Below, piece after piece: positions 31,301-38,536 of a stretch of 64,000 bases of DNA (position 1 is its first letter; each line of letters begins with the position of its first letter). The notes below the pieces were generated by a model that was not told the origin of the DNA, searched no databases, and was given only the letters and a program-made list of their open reading frames with translations. The translations under genes were made by a program, and so were the position numbers. The DNA comes from Cristatella mucedo (taxonomy: Eukaryota; Bryozoa; Phylactolaemata; Cristatellidae): NCBI GenBank assembly GCA_009760855.2, contig WPIO01000022.1, forward strand, positions 1,578,501-1,642,500, written 5' to 3'.

Positions 31301-32083
31301 CGTTGCAGTTGGCAAGGCAAGTAGACCAAGCTAACGACAAGCTGGCAGTGGCTGATGCCGATCTCAAAGCAGACGTTCAAAGATGGCAGGCCGTCAGGGC
31401 TCAAGACTTGAAGGCATTATTTATGGGAATGGCAGATCGACACGTGGCAATGTACAGTGAGGTAAGAACCCTATCCAGCTATTCTGGGTGCACGTCGTGT
31501 CTGACTCTTTACTTGTCTCAGCAAGTCGACCTGCTAAGAAAATGAGCGCTAACAACGGGCCATCGAAAGCATCGTCCTCACTCGCTAGGGTCTGATCTCG
31601 AATGGATTCGACATTGCCAACAGGACGACTAGCAAAGCATTTGCTTAAGAGCTTCATGAACCAGACGCACATATTCATTGCAGTAGTTCTTTAAGCTGTA
31701 GAGTCGTGACAGGACGCTTGTACTTGCGGGTGCAAGTCCTACCCCGTTGTGGTGGCTTTCGTAGACAGCATGCTAGTGCTGATAAATGTTTCTAAGCTAG
31801 TACTAATTTCTAAAGCTCAATGCATGCATATAGCTGATTTTTGCTCTTATCCCGTGCATGGTTGCGATAACAAGAGTCGGGTTTTGCAAATAGCTTGCAT
31901 TCGAGATGGTACTGCTTTTTATATTCTCTTCTTATTCCTTCTGAATTCAAGTTTTGACATGTGTGCCTTCGGCAGAGACGGCCGAGCACAAATCCCGAGA
32001 CCAGCAGCCAGACTTGTCATTCCAATGTCGGAGAGCGAGATGAAAGCCATCCGAGCTACGGTAGCTACGGTAGCACTCAGTGA
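15168..32083 (+). CDS. SNX7/30: Sorting nexin, SNX7/SNX30 type (PX-BAR), multi-exon
   Basis: Nine exons join in consistent phase to about 393 residues, plus a terminal exon. The protein has a short acidic/Ser N-terminal part, then a PX domain ([29 protein letters not shown] across an exon junction, VTQHPILS) and a BAR-type helical region ([69 protein letters not shown]). This domain order and these blocks match animal SNX7 and SNX30, which are about 390-450 residues long. Those proteins bind PI3P on early endosomes through PX, dimerise through BAR and help recycle cargo, including autophagy cargo, with SNX4-family partners. The PX basic motif and PPLPEK are intact, so I expect a working protein. 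Introns range from about 145 bp to 7.3 kb. SNX7 versus SNX30 cannot be decided here, and invertebrates may have a single ancestor of both. The start codon and last exon are the uncertain parts. Confidence 0.9.
15608..15748 (-). mobile_element. SINE-B copy
   Basis: The minus strand reads GTGGTGCCACACTAGGTAAG, CGGTTGCTCATCACGACACC, GGGTTCAAATCCTGCGGCGG and then CTATAAAGG-type blocks down to AAAAAGAGGCCGTAAGATCG. Box A-like and box B-like motifs are both present. Confidence 0.87.
15940..15960. repeat. Short poly-C run
   Basis: About ten C in a row near 15948. It is a likely length-variable site, nothing more. Confidence 0.8.
16340..16800 (+). mobile_element. CR1/L2-group LINE fragment, third family
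   Basis: The plus strand, with frame changes, reads [57 protein letters not shown] and [11 protein letters not shown]. These are the end blocks of L2-group ORF2 ([13 protein letters not shown], LHWLPVxYRVDFKILLL, APKLWNSLP, FKSQLKTHLF). Its wording differs from both main LINE families, so it is probably a separate, older family. Confidence 0.75.
17025..17066 (+). mobile_element. SINE-A tail fragment
   Basis: TTGTGAAGCACCTGAATAGA followed by GACTTTAATCTCTCT is the SINE-A tail. Its CTCT end continues without a break into the (CT)n array. Confidence 0.65.
17067..17149. repeat. (TC)n microsatellite, about 41 units
   Basis: Uninterrupted TC repeat grown out of the SINE-A tail on its 5' side. Confidence 0.97.
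17424..17434. repeat. Poly-G run
   Basis: About eleven G, twelve bases upstream of the perfect hairpin. Confidence 0.85.
17446..17490. repeat. Perfect 21-bp hairpin, 3-nt loop
   Basis: The left arm begins AACCACCCAGGCTGCTGCTG, the loop is TGG (17467-17469), and the right arm is the exact reverse complement ending CCTGGGTGGTT. No mismatch in 21 pairs. The loop is too short for a typical microRNA precursor. Confidence 0.96.
18045..18315 (+). mobile_element. LINE-1fam 3' end
   Basis: Starts in AACAACCACTCTCCTGCTGC, passes CTGCCGAATGCATACC and GAACTCTCCTGCGTAACACC, and ends GTTACAGACGGAAATACATT. Only one or two tail units are left. Confidence 0.88.
18904..18937. repeat. (TCC)n run
   Basis: About ten TCC units with one TCG change, about 175 bp before the second coding exon. 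Confidence 0.9.
19113..19223 (+). CDS. SNX7/30: Sorting nexin exon with the PX basic motif
   Basis: Acceptor CCTTGTTTTCAG, donor GTAAGT at 19224; 37 codons, phase 0 to 0. It encodes [20 protein letters not shown] followed by [17 protein letters not shown]. VRRRYxDF is the PI3P-binding signature of PX domains and is intact. Confidence 0.95.
19514..20194. mobile_element. Tc1-like foldback element, copy 1
   Basis: The first about 270 bp and the last about 270 bp are imperfect reverse complements of each other. The left arm begins near CACAGGTACATGTGTGCTTG and the right arm ends near GCACATGTACCTGTGC. Both arms encode the C-terminal part of a Tc1/mariner transposase in opposite senses: a WPSQS-type block toward each end, and [16 protein letters not shown] in the loop/right arm on the plus strand. 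WQQDN/DPKH is the known block around the second catalytic Asp. Both arms are broken by stops. It is non-autonomous and lies inside a sorting nexin intron. The copy at 54.7-55.5 kb has the same architecture. Confidence 0.78.
20341..20415. repeat. (GT)n/(GC)n mixed microsatellite
   Basis: GTGTGTGTGCGCGCACGTGC-type run, about 105 bp before the third PX exon. Confidence 0.93.
20521..20679 (+). CDS. SNX7/30: Sorting nexin exon completing the PX domain
   Basis: Acceptor TATAAACTTGCAG, donor GTAAGT at 20680; 53 codons, phase 0 to 0. It starts [17 protein letters not shown], so the previous exon's final P completes the PPLPEK turn. It ends [19 protein letters not shown] plus KDS, matching the PX end of SNX7 (IADHPTLTFNEDFKIFLT). 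Confidence 0.95.
20967..21064. repeat. (GT)n microsatellite in a short intron
   Basis: About 48 GT units with one GC. It fills about a fifth of the 462-bp intron and ends 78 bp before the next exon. Confidence 0.97.
21142..21340 (+). CDS. SNX7/30: Sorting nexin exon, linker and BAR start
   Basis: Acceptor CTCTGCCTGCAG, donor GTAAGC at 21341; 199 nt, phase 0 to 1. It encodes [20 protein letters not shown] through [20 protein letters not shown]. This matches the SNX7/30 stretch between PX and BAR (KKQGPGLLSRMGQ, LIDKISQRIYKEE). Confidence 0.93.
21400..21690 (-). mobile_element. CR1/L2-group LINE fragment in the sorting nexin intron
   Basis: The minus strand reads [20 protein letters not shown] and, further on, [20 protein letters not shown]. 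These fit LHWLPVxxRIxYKILLLxY and YLSDLLxxYxPxRxLRSS of CR1/L2-group ORF2 ends. It is older than the adjacent LINE-1fam copy. Confidence 0.7.
21832..25100 (-). mobile_element. Nearly complete LINE-1fam copy (endonuclease + reverse transcriptase)
   Basis: Read on the minus strand. An upstream frame (25093-24788) encodes [17 protein letters not shown] and ends by overlapping the next frame. ORF2 then starts [13 protein letters not shown] with an APE-type endonuclease ([23 protein letters not shown]). Next comes a Lys/Arg-rich linker, then a reverse transcriptase ([65 protein letters not shown] with the catalytic Asp pair) and the C-terminal block ([25 protein letters not shown]). The tail is five ATTAC units at 21832-21860. 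Against the copy at 38.5 kb it lacks about 78 nt in the endonuclease near 24500. It also carries shifts near 24600 and 23400 and one TGA at 22719-22721, where the other copy has Gly. It is the best-preserved LINE here but not active as written. Confidence 0.92.
25260..26735. other. Intronic stretch, nothing recognised
   Basis: Middle of the 7.3-kb sorting nexin intron (21341-28617). Open frames up to about 130 codons exist on both strands (for example 26153-26548) but have no recognisable motif and no splice logic. A poly-C/poly-G patch occurs near 26287. Confidence 0.5.
26740..27655 (+). mobile_element. LINE-2fam 3' portion with (ATT)n tail
   Basis: Reads [80 protein letters not shown] and [20 protein letters not shown]. 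It continues through the 3' UTR (GCATTTAGTGGGTCCCTGTG, CAGCAAATGTAAAGTGCCTA) to ATTATTATTATT at 27632-27652. The coding part is open from 26929 to 27246, so this is one of the younger LINE-2fam copies. It is 5'-truncated. Confidence 0.92.
28078..28203 (-). mobile_element. SINE-A copy
   Basis: The minus strand shows a head GGATTGGGTCAGCGGTAAGG, box B-like GGGCTCAAGCCCC and a tail GCGCCTGTATAGAGATTAAG then TTCTCTTGGGGC. It is well preserved. Confidence 0.9.
28263..28372. repeat. (ACAT)n microsatellite, about 27 units
   Basis: Uninterrupted tetranucleotide repeat about 60 bp from the head of a SINE-A copy. Confidence 0.97.
28618..28748 (+). CDS. SNX7/30: Sorting nexin BAR exon
   Basis: Acceptor GTTTTGCCGCAG, donor GTGAGC at 28749; 131 nt, phase 1 to 0. 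The split codon gives Asp, then [20 protein letters not shown] and [20 protein letters not shown]. It matches SNX7 EYFDEMKEYGPIHILWSASEE. The Ala-rich helix is expected for a BAR coiled coil. Confidence 0.94.
29008..29076 (+). CDS. SNX7/30: Sorting nexin BAR exon (23 codons)
   Basis: Acceptor GCTCTTGCAG, donor GTGAGA at 29077, phase 0 to 0. It encodes [20 protein letters not shown] and IIK, equal to the SNX7 block LLPVVHEYVLYSEMLM. The intron before it is 259 bp, the one after it 145 bp. Confidence 0.93.
29222..29296 (+). CDS. SNX7/30: Sorting nexin BAR exon with a GC donor
   Basis: Acceptor GCCACTTTTGCAG; 25 codons, phase 0 to 0, encoding [20 protein letters not shown] then FKKRQ. It matches SNX7 GVMKRRDQIQAELDSKVEAL. 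After AGACAG the intron starts GCATGT, not GT. No nearby GT keeps the frame with the next exon, so a GC-AG intron is the best reading. Confidence 0.9.
29554..29612 (+). mobile_element. LINE-2fam 3' tail fragment joined to a SINE-A
   Basis: TATGCAGCAAATTTAAAGTG, CCTAGAAAGAGATTGAG and GGGTGCTTTATTAAG are the last about 60 bp of LINE-2fam. The SINE-A head follows with no spacer, where the LINE would go on to GTGCATTATTATT. Confidence 0.85.
29613..29748 (+). mobile_element. SINE-A copy, best preserved
   Basis: GGTTTGGTGCAGCGGTTAAG (box A fit), GACCAAGGTCTGGC, GGTCGTGGGCTCGAGCCCC (box B-like GGCTCGAGCCC), then CATATGTGAAGTGCCTGAAT, AGAAATTAAGTTCTCTTGGG and GCGTGATACGAATGAATCA, followed by a T-rich end. 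About 135 bp. I used this copy as the reference for the family. Confidence 0.92.
31000..31104 (+). CDS. SNX7/30: Sorting nexin BAR exon
   Basis: Acceptor ACTGTGTTGCAG, donor GTGAGC at 31105; 35 codons, phase 0 to 0. It encodes [20 protein letters not shown] then [15 protein letters not shown]. The LEQQIAD end matches the SNX7 KLEDKVECA helix; the Gly/Ser part replaces the variable LTYKKADTDLL stretch. Confidence 0.92.
31309..31461 (+). CDS. SNX7/30: Sorting nexin BAR end exon
   Basis: Acceptor CTGACGTTGCAG, donor GTAAGA at 31462; 51 codons, phase 0 to 0. It encodes [40 protein letters not shown] and [11 protein letters not shown]. This matches the SNX30 end [20 protein letters not shown] and LLMGMADKNIQYYE very closely. 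Confidence 0.95.
31522..31545 (+). CDS. SNX7/30: Alternative terminal exon, candidate 1 (QVDLLRK stop)
   Basis: A strong pyrimidine-rich acceptor (GACTCTTTACTTGTCTCAG) is followed by seven in-frame codons and TGA. The intron would be only 60 bp. It would end the protein YSEQVDLLRK, in the place of YYEQCLATWE in SNX7. Confidence 0.35.
   Translation, partial: QVDLLRK
31976..32083 (+). CDS. SNX7/30: Alternative terminal exon, candidate 2 (35 codons, stop)
   Basis: Acceptor GTGTGCCTTCGGCAG, then an open phase-0 frame [35 protein letters not shown] and TGA. The Ser/Gly-rich tail has no family match. It replaces the usual CLxxWES end and could be a lineage-specific tail. Confidence 0.45.
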   Translation, partial: RRPSTNPETSSQTCHSNVGERDESHPSYGSYGSTQ

Positions 32084-33885
32084 GTCTAGCCCGTGGCTCG
32101 GCCTTATTTTTCTCATGGCACTTCCCACCTACGACGTTCGTTAGCATTCCGTGTTGCTGCAAACCTACTAAGTAATTTCATTCAACTGTCACTCGCTCAA
32201 TCTCTAATCGCGGCACCTCATCTCACTAATCAGCCTACACAAATGGATCCGGTATGACCCTTTGATCTGCATCCTTGTGAAGACTTTACTCTCATGCCAA
32301 TCCCCTAGAGAGGATTAAGAAATTTTACCTCAAAGATCCCATCGCAGAGAGTGAGGGCTGTTGCTCATCAGATCAGTGGTAAATGGGGTGACCCGAGCAA
32401 TGGTCCGCTGAGTGTAGGATAACAATTTCACTGAAAGATAAAAACGCCCCACCATCCCAACAACGAGATGCTTACCGAGGCACCTTAGGAAGCTTTTTAC
32501 TTACTTTTAAGTTCGAGCACCTCGTCCCTGGGGCTAAGTCGCCCGGCACCTTTACTTAGGCCCAGTGGGGAGCCTGCTGGTGGTGGTCGGTACACAATTT
32601 GCTGTCAGTTCTAGGAGTACTGGCTCGTTAAAATCTATTTAAATCGATTCTATATAGCCTGCAGCTGACCACCTCAACGGGGCCTGGTGTTGCTCCTTGG
32701 TTTGACCTGCCACCGTCGTCTGTATCGTCTGTTAGAGTTACTGTGGCCCTGTGCTTACAGTTTTGAAAATTCGATCAACCTCTAATCTATGCCTGAAGTG
32801 CTGCTATCAGATTTCACTGACCGTTTTTATAGTGTATTCGAGCTTGGGAAGAAGCCGTCCCTGTTATTAGAGACAGCGACTTGTCAGCTGAAGTACTTGC
32901 CTCGTGAGGCGACCATCCAAGAAGCAGCATTCGTCAGTGGCATGCAGAGTCGGCTTTCGAAACATCTGTGTCATCGTTGGAAAATCCCTCGTGCCTCTGC
33001 TGATCGAACCGATAATGCCCTGCTCGGCTTGCCAGCCTGAAGGCAATGCTGAACAGCTGCCATGTGCTCCACAGTCACGTGCCTCAGAAGTCACGTGCCT
33101 CAGAAGCAACCTCGTGCAGCTTGTCTCTCAGTCTCAGCCTTTGCGTTCCGGTTTGGGCTGCACTGTAAGTGTATAGTAAGTCGATTTCGTGTCGATTGTT
33201 ATCGCTTGTCGATTGTCGCTTTGACTTGGTCCCCTGTTGCATTTCCCGCCCCCCCCCCATATAACGTCATGCCGCTCGATAAGTATGCCGCTGTTCGAGT
33301 AGCTAGCCGAGTTCATGCTCGGCAAGCGATCATAGTTGCACATCACAAGTCGAGATGCTCGACTTGTCTTCTTTACTGAGTGTGCAAGAAGCTCTCATCC
33401 GGAGCTGCCGCGGTTCCTCGTTTTGGTTGGCTTTGGGTGCCGTCGATGGGTTGCCATTTGCCCAACAGCCGAAAGCTTGTGAAGACGGCTCCCAAACACC
33501 TATTGCCATCTGTTGACCGTTGCTACATTTGCGTACGCTGCCTGTTTCCAAAATATGGTGACTTAGCGTGCCATACTTTGCGTAATCAGACTTTGTTTTA
33601 TGCGATCGGCCTGCAACCGCCCGTGTGTGCATGTTACCGAGTTGTGCTTGTAGTCATACCTTTGGGAACTGTGTCTTGCAACTGCTCACTTTTTATGTAT
33701 TGGATACATTATGTGTCTATGCTGGACAAAAAAGCTGTTCTAGAACGTTACAGGTGTGCTGTGTCTCCAGAGTATGGCTGTGTTTATGCTCCTTCACCCA
33801 AGTTTACCTGTAAATGCTTACTTTATTTTCAATTTCTTCTAGAGCCCCAATCAATGCTGGGGAAATAAACTTGTCTGATCATGCA
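32084..33885 (+). other. Probable 3' UTR of the sorting nexin, with AATAAA at 33864
   Basis: No other gene is recognisable. The first canonical poly(A) signal I see after the stop is AATAAA at 33864-33869. A 16-bp tandem duplication (GTCACGTGCCTCAGAA twice) lies at 33074-33105. Open frames such as 33380-33868 carry no known motif. Confidence 0.45.
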
Positions 33886-34500
33886 GGTACTTCATTTTTG
33901 CCAAATATGTGGTAATCTGCTATTTTCCATCCTCGATGACTCTCTTGAACAGGATTGCAGGCTGACGTCCTAATTTACATTTTGCATTTCCACTGATGCT
34001 GTTGCAACTACTGCGGTCATTTCAGAACTGAGCTCGTGCCCTGCAGGTAATCTGGCGTAGTTGACGGGACAACTAATGTAACGAATAAAACTGTTAACCC
34101 CCAAGTGCAGCGTATGCAACACAATATCAGGACCTAATAGTCACTCGTGTCACTTGTGATTACCCTCTGCATCAGGAATGCGCTCTCTGTCCATCTTCTT
34201 TGTTCATATCACAGGGTTGTTGTCAACTTCTGGAAGTTCAAGAGCTTGTCTTCGCATTGTCGTGGCATTTTTTGTGCCAATTTAGTCCGTGTTCTTATGG
34301 CCAGGCCCCGACTTTTCGAAAAGTGGCAGGACCAATTTGCAGTTCGTGTAAATTTCACAAATCTCTCTTTTTGGGTTCATCCAGCTGGTCCAGATCATCT
34401 TGGCTGGCATTGCTATTCCTTTTTCTGTTTGTTCAACTACCCAAGATTTAACATCATCCTCCACCTCTTGCCACTTTGCATATTTTCCTAGACATGTGCT
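33886..34500. other. No gene recognised
   Basis: A second AATAAA occurs at 34085. Chance frames only. Confidence 0.45.
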
Positions 34501-34539
34501 TTGTCTTGGGAATTTTTCCAGAGCCTCTTACGATAGTAA

Positions 34540-35570
34540 TAGCAATAATAATAGCGCATCGGTAGTTGGTTCCAGGCTTTGGGAGCATACGAACTAAAGG
34601 CATGGTCTCCAACGGTTTTGAGGTCCGTACGAAGTATGGCTAAACGATTCGAATCAGAACAGCCGGTTGTACGATTCTTGGCCTGGTGGGAGAGTAGTAG
34701 GTAGGCTGGAGCCAGAGAATGAAGGGAACTGAAAGTGAATGACAAAACCTTCGATGCGCTGATTGACTGGGAGGCAGTGCAGCTCGGCGAGAAGTGGTGT
34801 GATGTGGCAATCGCGACTCTCACAACAGTCAAGCCTAGCTACAAAGTTGTGCACCAACTGTGTATGCTGCTGATTGCACAGGCCGGTAGGCCAGCAAGCC
34901 GTGAGTTACAGAAGTCAAGAAGGGATGTCACAAATGCATGGACCAATTTAGATACGGTATCTCTGTCTAAATAAGCGCGAATTTTAGCTATGTTATGTAG
35001 CTAAAAGTAGGCAGACTTGACTGTGGAGAAGATATGGTTGTCTAGTGAAAGGTCACTTTGGAACAGGACACCTAGATTACTTGCAGATTTGACAGATGTG
35101 CTGGCATAGCCAAATTTGAGCATTAGTTTTCCAGTTACTTAATCGCACTTGGTTTGCCCACAATTAGTAGTTTGGTTTTGTCTTCATTCAATTTAAGAAA
35201 GTTTGCTGCTATCCATGTGCTGATGTCATCAATACATGCAGAAAGAGTTCGTAGAGAATATGACGTGCTCGAGGGCTGGGAGGGATCAAAGCAAAGGTGC
35301 AGCTGAGTGTCATCCGCATAGAAGTGAAAGCCTAGATTGTGCTTGTTAATCACATCGGCAAGAGGGAGAGTATAAACTGTGAAAAGAAGCGAACCGAGCA
35401 CCGAGCCCTGTGGTACCCCGAACTTCAGTGGTTTCTCGGAAGATCCTTGTCAGTCCACATCAATACTTTCCCACTGAGATAGAACCTGAACCAGTCTCCT
35501 ACTGAGATAGAACCTGAACCAGCGCAGTGCAGTACCAGTGATGCCAAGGCTCTTTTTCCTTGTCAATCTT
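34540..35570 (-). mobile_element. LINE-2fam reverse transcriptase and C-terminal part
   Basis: Minus strand, 5' to 3': LGITGTALRWFRFYLSRRL (about 35550), GVPQGSVLG-equivalent then [40 protein letters not shown] (catalytic Asp pair intact) and NFLKLNEDKTKLLIVGKPSA. After a gap come HITPLLAELHCLPVNQRI-type codons and the APKAWNQLP end near 34560. A 28-bp tandem duplication (CTACTGAGATAGAACCTGAA unit) at 35471-35526 breaks the frame. The usual 3' UTR is missing, so the 3' end is truncated. Confidence 0.9.
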
Positions 35571-36125
35571 CTGCTTGTTCTACAGTATGGAACAGGTTCA
35601 AACATGCTCTCTGCTGCCTGGACGATTCCCATTGTCCTTTGTGTACAGAATAGCTTTTGAAGCCAACACATAGAATTGTCTCCTCTTATTTCTGGTTTTT
35701 CGGATTCCAACTTGATCCTGGTCATCGTGGCCGCCGTTATCGCTGCCGACGTCGTCCAGAGCTGACAGCGTCATCATGGCCTCTCCCAATGTCACGGCTC
35801 ATCGTAGAGCCCGTCGTCGTGGCGACCCCAGTAGTCGTTTTGGCCGCGTCCGTCATTTTTTTGGCCTAATCCGTCGCCTTCGTCATCCAGATCCTAGTCT
35901 GTTTTCACCCTCCATTGTGAGGGCTTACCGAATCCGTGTAATTCGAATTTGCGTAGATATACAAGCCTATCGAACACGTTTTGGCGACCAGTTAATCTTT
36001 TTTGGGTGGCGTTCAAAGCATGTACGTTGTTTAGCAAAATATTAAAGCAAAGAAGTCCCATGTATAAGCCCCCTCTCCTTTAGATGACTCCAAATTTGGA
36101 AAAAAGGGGTTTATACAAGGTAAAA
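35571..36125. other. No gene recognised, partly CG-rich
   Basis: Stretch with several CGTCGTC and GCCGC runs at 35730-35900 and a minus-strand frame rich in Asp/Gly. It may be upstream LINE-2fam sequence; I cannot confirm it. Confidence 0.4.
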
Positions 36126-36126
36126 T

Positions 36127-36128
<2 letters not shown>

Positions 36129-36196
<68 letters not shown>
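36129..36196. repeat. (TA)n microsatellite, left of the MITE
   Basis: About 34 TA units ending at the MITE's left terminal repeat. Confidence 0.96.
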
Positions 36197-36201
<5 letters not shown>

Positions 36202-36504
36202 AGTCCCCGACTTAAAAAATAGATAGGGACCGGAAAACCTGTCATAAGTCAAATTTGGGAAAGTCGAGAATGGTATACATATGTAGGATTTGTTCGACTA
36301 CAGCCCTCAGTACCGTCAATGCATAGCAGTCAGACATCGTTTCCTTCCTACTGTTTGCATCGCGGTCAAATCTACCTACCGCTCACGGATTTTGAATGAT
36401 TTCTTGGATAGATTTTGATTTTCGATTTCTTTGGCATGTCCATGGCCGAGTTCGTATCTCCAAATTTTCGTAATTCAAACTGTCATAAGTCGGGACTGAC
36501 TGTG
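36197..36504. mobile_element. MITE with Tc1/mariner-type ends inside a TA repeat
   Basis: The left end reads AGTCAGTCCCCGACTTA and the right end, reverse-complemented, reads CAGTCAGTCCCGACTTATGA. Further in, CTGTCATAAGTC recurs at both ends in opposite orientation. Length is about 308 bp with no coding capacity. Tc1/mariner/pogo elements duplicate a TA target, and both flanks here are pure (TA)n. Confidence 0.8.
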
Positions 36505-36530
36505 TATATATATATATATATATATATATT
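36505..36530. repeat. (TA)n microsatellite, right of the MITE
   Basis: About 13 TA units between the MITE and a SINE-A tail. Confidence 0.95.
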
Positions 36531-36534
36531 CATT

Positions 36535-36671
36535 TATTTACATATAATTTATTTGTATAGCGAACCGAGAGACCTTGAGCTCTATCCAGGTGCTTATCAT
36601 ATGCCGTAGGGCACGAGTCCACAACCTCGGTCAGCATGAAGGTGACTACCTTACACTTGGGCCAAACCAAG
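36535..36671 (-). mobile_element. SINE-A copy
   Basis: The minus strand shows a head TTGGTTTGGCCCAAGTGTAA, box B-like GTGGACTCGTGCCC and a tail CACCTGGATAGAGCTCAAGG then TCTCTCGG. It is more diverged than most copies. Its 3' tail abuts the (TA)n run. Confidence 0.8.
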
Positions 36672-36824
36672 TGGCAGGTATGAAACCAGAGTTTTGTCAG
36701 CGCTTTACGGTTTTTCACACGATACCTTTTATACTATCCCAAAGAGTTAATTGGATTCATCTTTATTTCAATTGCTGCTTTCTCACATGTGTAATGACGT
36801 GCAGACAATGGTAACAAACCTAAG

Positions 36825-37015
36825 AACTGGTAAGGCTTGTAATGCGTGGTCGAGAAAGCCAAAATTGTGCTCGGCAATAACATAAGTGAGAGGAAGAGTA
36901 GAAACATTGAAAAGAAGTAGACAGAGCCCAGAGGCTCTCCCTACTTTAGTGGTTCTTCGAGTGACCTGAATTTTCCACATAGGATCGGTACCATTGCAGC
37001 ACACTGCGTGGGATG
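36825..37015 (-). mobile_element. LINE-2fam reverse transcriptase scrap
   Basis: The minus strand reads LLLFNVSTLPLTYVIAEHNF and GFLDHALQALP, matching GPLLFTVYTLPLADVINKHN of the 35.3-kb copy. Short and broken. Confidence 0.7.
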
Positions 37016-37428
37016 ACTAGGTAAGATGGGATGTCATAAAGAAAGAAGACTCATATTTCTTATGATCTCTGCTGGCCCAGTCCAAGGATAGTAATATTTA
37101 CAAGTGAATACATCAGTTCAAGAAAGTTAAAGAGAGCTCGCTATGTGCTGGTTAGATATCCTTAGGAGAGAGGACTGAGGTGCCAATAAATAAGTTCACA
37201 ACAAAAGTATGTCACTTAAAGTCGTTGAAATTTCATATTCAAGCATTTCGAAGCTCAATAAATGGTATGATTGAGCAGTTTCTCTTACAAATTCACAGCA
37301 CCGTCTCTGCCAGAGTCCTTGAAGTAGAAAAAATGCAAATCGTGGATAAGGCTGCCTAATAAGTCATTCGGTCGTTCGCAAAATCTATAGATTCGGTTTT
37401 ATTTATCTTGCAGGTCGATGATTAATAA
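37016..37428. other. No gene recognised
   Basis: AT-rich sequence without a clear family assignment. Confidence 0.45.
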
Positions 37429-37700
37429 TAATAATAATAATAACACATTTTATAGCGCTCCAAAGAACTCAATCTCTTTCTAGGCACTATATATTTGCTG
37501 TAAAGGAAAAATGATCGAATGGTTATCAGTAGCATGCTCAATGAACAAAAAGCCTTACATGTTAGAGGTGGCATGCACAGGGTCAGCACGAAAATACGGT
37601 TAGTGACAGCATGCACGGTGTCACCACGAAAATGCGAACAGAGGACGAATTACACGGACCCGCTAAATGCAGTGATAGATGCATTTTTATTTTCTTTTTA
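37428..37700 (-). mobile_element. LINE-2fam 3' end, first of two in tandem
   Basis: An AATAATAATAATAATAATAA tail is followed on the minus strand by the family's GAAAGAGATTGAGTTCTTTG, TTTACAGCAAATATATAGTG and ATTTAGCGGGTCCGTGTAAT. Confidence 0.87.
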
Positions 37701-37702
37701 AA

Positions 37703-37850
37703 TAATAATAATGCACTTGATAAAGCGCCATCAGAGAACTTAATCTCTTCCTAGGCGCTTTACATTTGCTGCAATGGGAGAATGCGGCCAAGTCATGGGA
37801 CGTCATGATGCAAGTCGGAAGTGAGTTCCAGACATGAAGCTTGAGAAGCG
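37703..37850 (-). mobile_element. LINE-2fam 3' end, second of two in tandem
   Basis: A new AATAATAATAAT tail and GCACTTGATAAAGCGCCATC start right behind the previous fragment. Then comes TTTACATTTGCTGCAATGGG and, after an internal deletion, GAGTTCCAGACATGAAG. Confidence 0.83.
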
Positions 37851-38220
37851 ATCAGCTAGATCAAAGTTCATCAAACTCTGACGCCAGATCCGGCCTAGCT
37901 AGTACTCCAGTCTGGCCCTAGCACCCCCAAGTTATTTATCGCACATATGATTTTGCGCCTGACCTGGTAGGGATGATAAAATGTCTACCCCTTTAATTGC
38001 TGTGCACGTTTGTGCGTCTGTTGCGACTGCTTATTGGTTCGTTGGGCCATGCCCACACTGCCGGGCCAGCAGTGTGGGTGTGGCTTCTTCTGGCCTTGTG
38101 AGACACCTTGGCCTCCTGAAATGCCCCGTAGTCAGAAAAATTTTCCGACCCCTGAGCTACATCATCACAAGCGTCAGTAGAAAAGGAGTTTACCTGCGAG
38201 CGGTAAGGGAGATTGTTCAT

Positions 38221-38536
38221 GCCTAACTGAACTGCTGCACAAGTTTCAGCCTCCTCGTGCCCTCAGGTCCTGTTTGGACAATAAATTAGCTGTTCCATTC
38301 CCCGCTTAAAGACGTTGGCGACAGAAGCTTTTGATCGCAGGTCTTAGACTGTGGAACTCGCTTCCACGATTATTAAGTAATGACAACTTCTCTCCTGCTG
38401 CCGACTGTGGCATATCCTTTCTAGCGGTCCTGTGCTGCTACTTCCATGCGACTCACTACCTCAACTACTCTCCTGACTTTGCCACTCGTCCCACTTCCTC
38501 TTTGTTGCGTGAGATGAAGTCTGTTGGCTGCCGGGC
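38221..38536 (+). mobile_element. Older LINE-1fam 3' fragment, left half (split by an insertion)
   Basis: Runs from AACTGAACTGCTGCACAAGT through the 3' coding end and stops in GTCTGTTGGCTGCCG. Other copies continue there with AATGCGTACCGAAAGCC. That continuation is found at 41516, beyond the inserted copy. Confidence 0.88.

Noticed and set aside
33380-33868. 162-codon plus-strand frame as a separate gene
   Set aside because: No motif and no conserved start. It lies in the likely 3' UTR of the sorting nexin and ends at the AATAAA.
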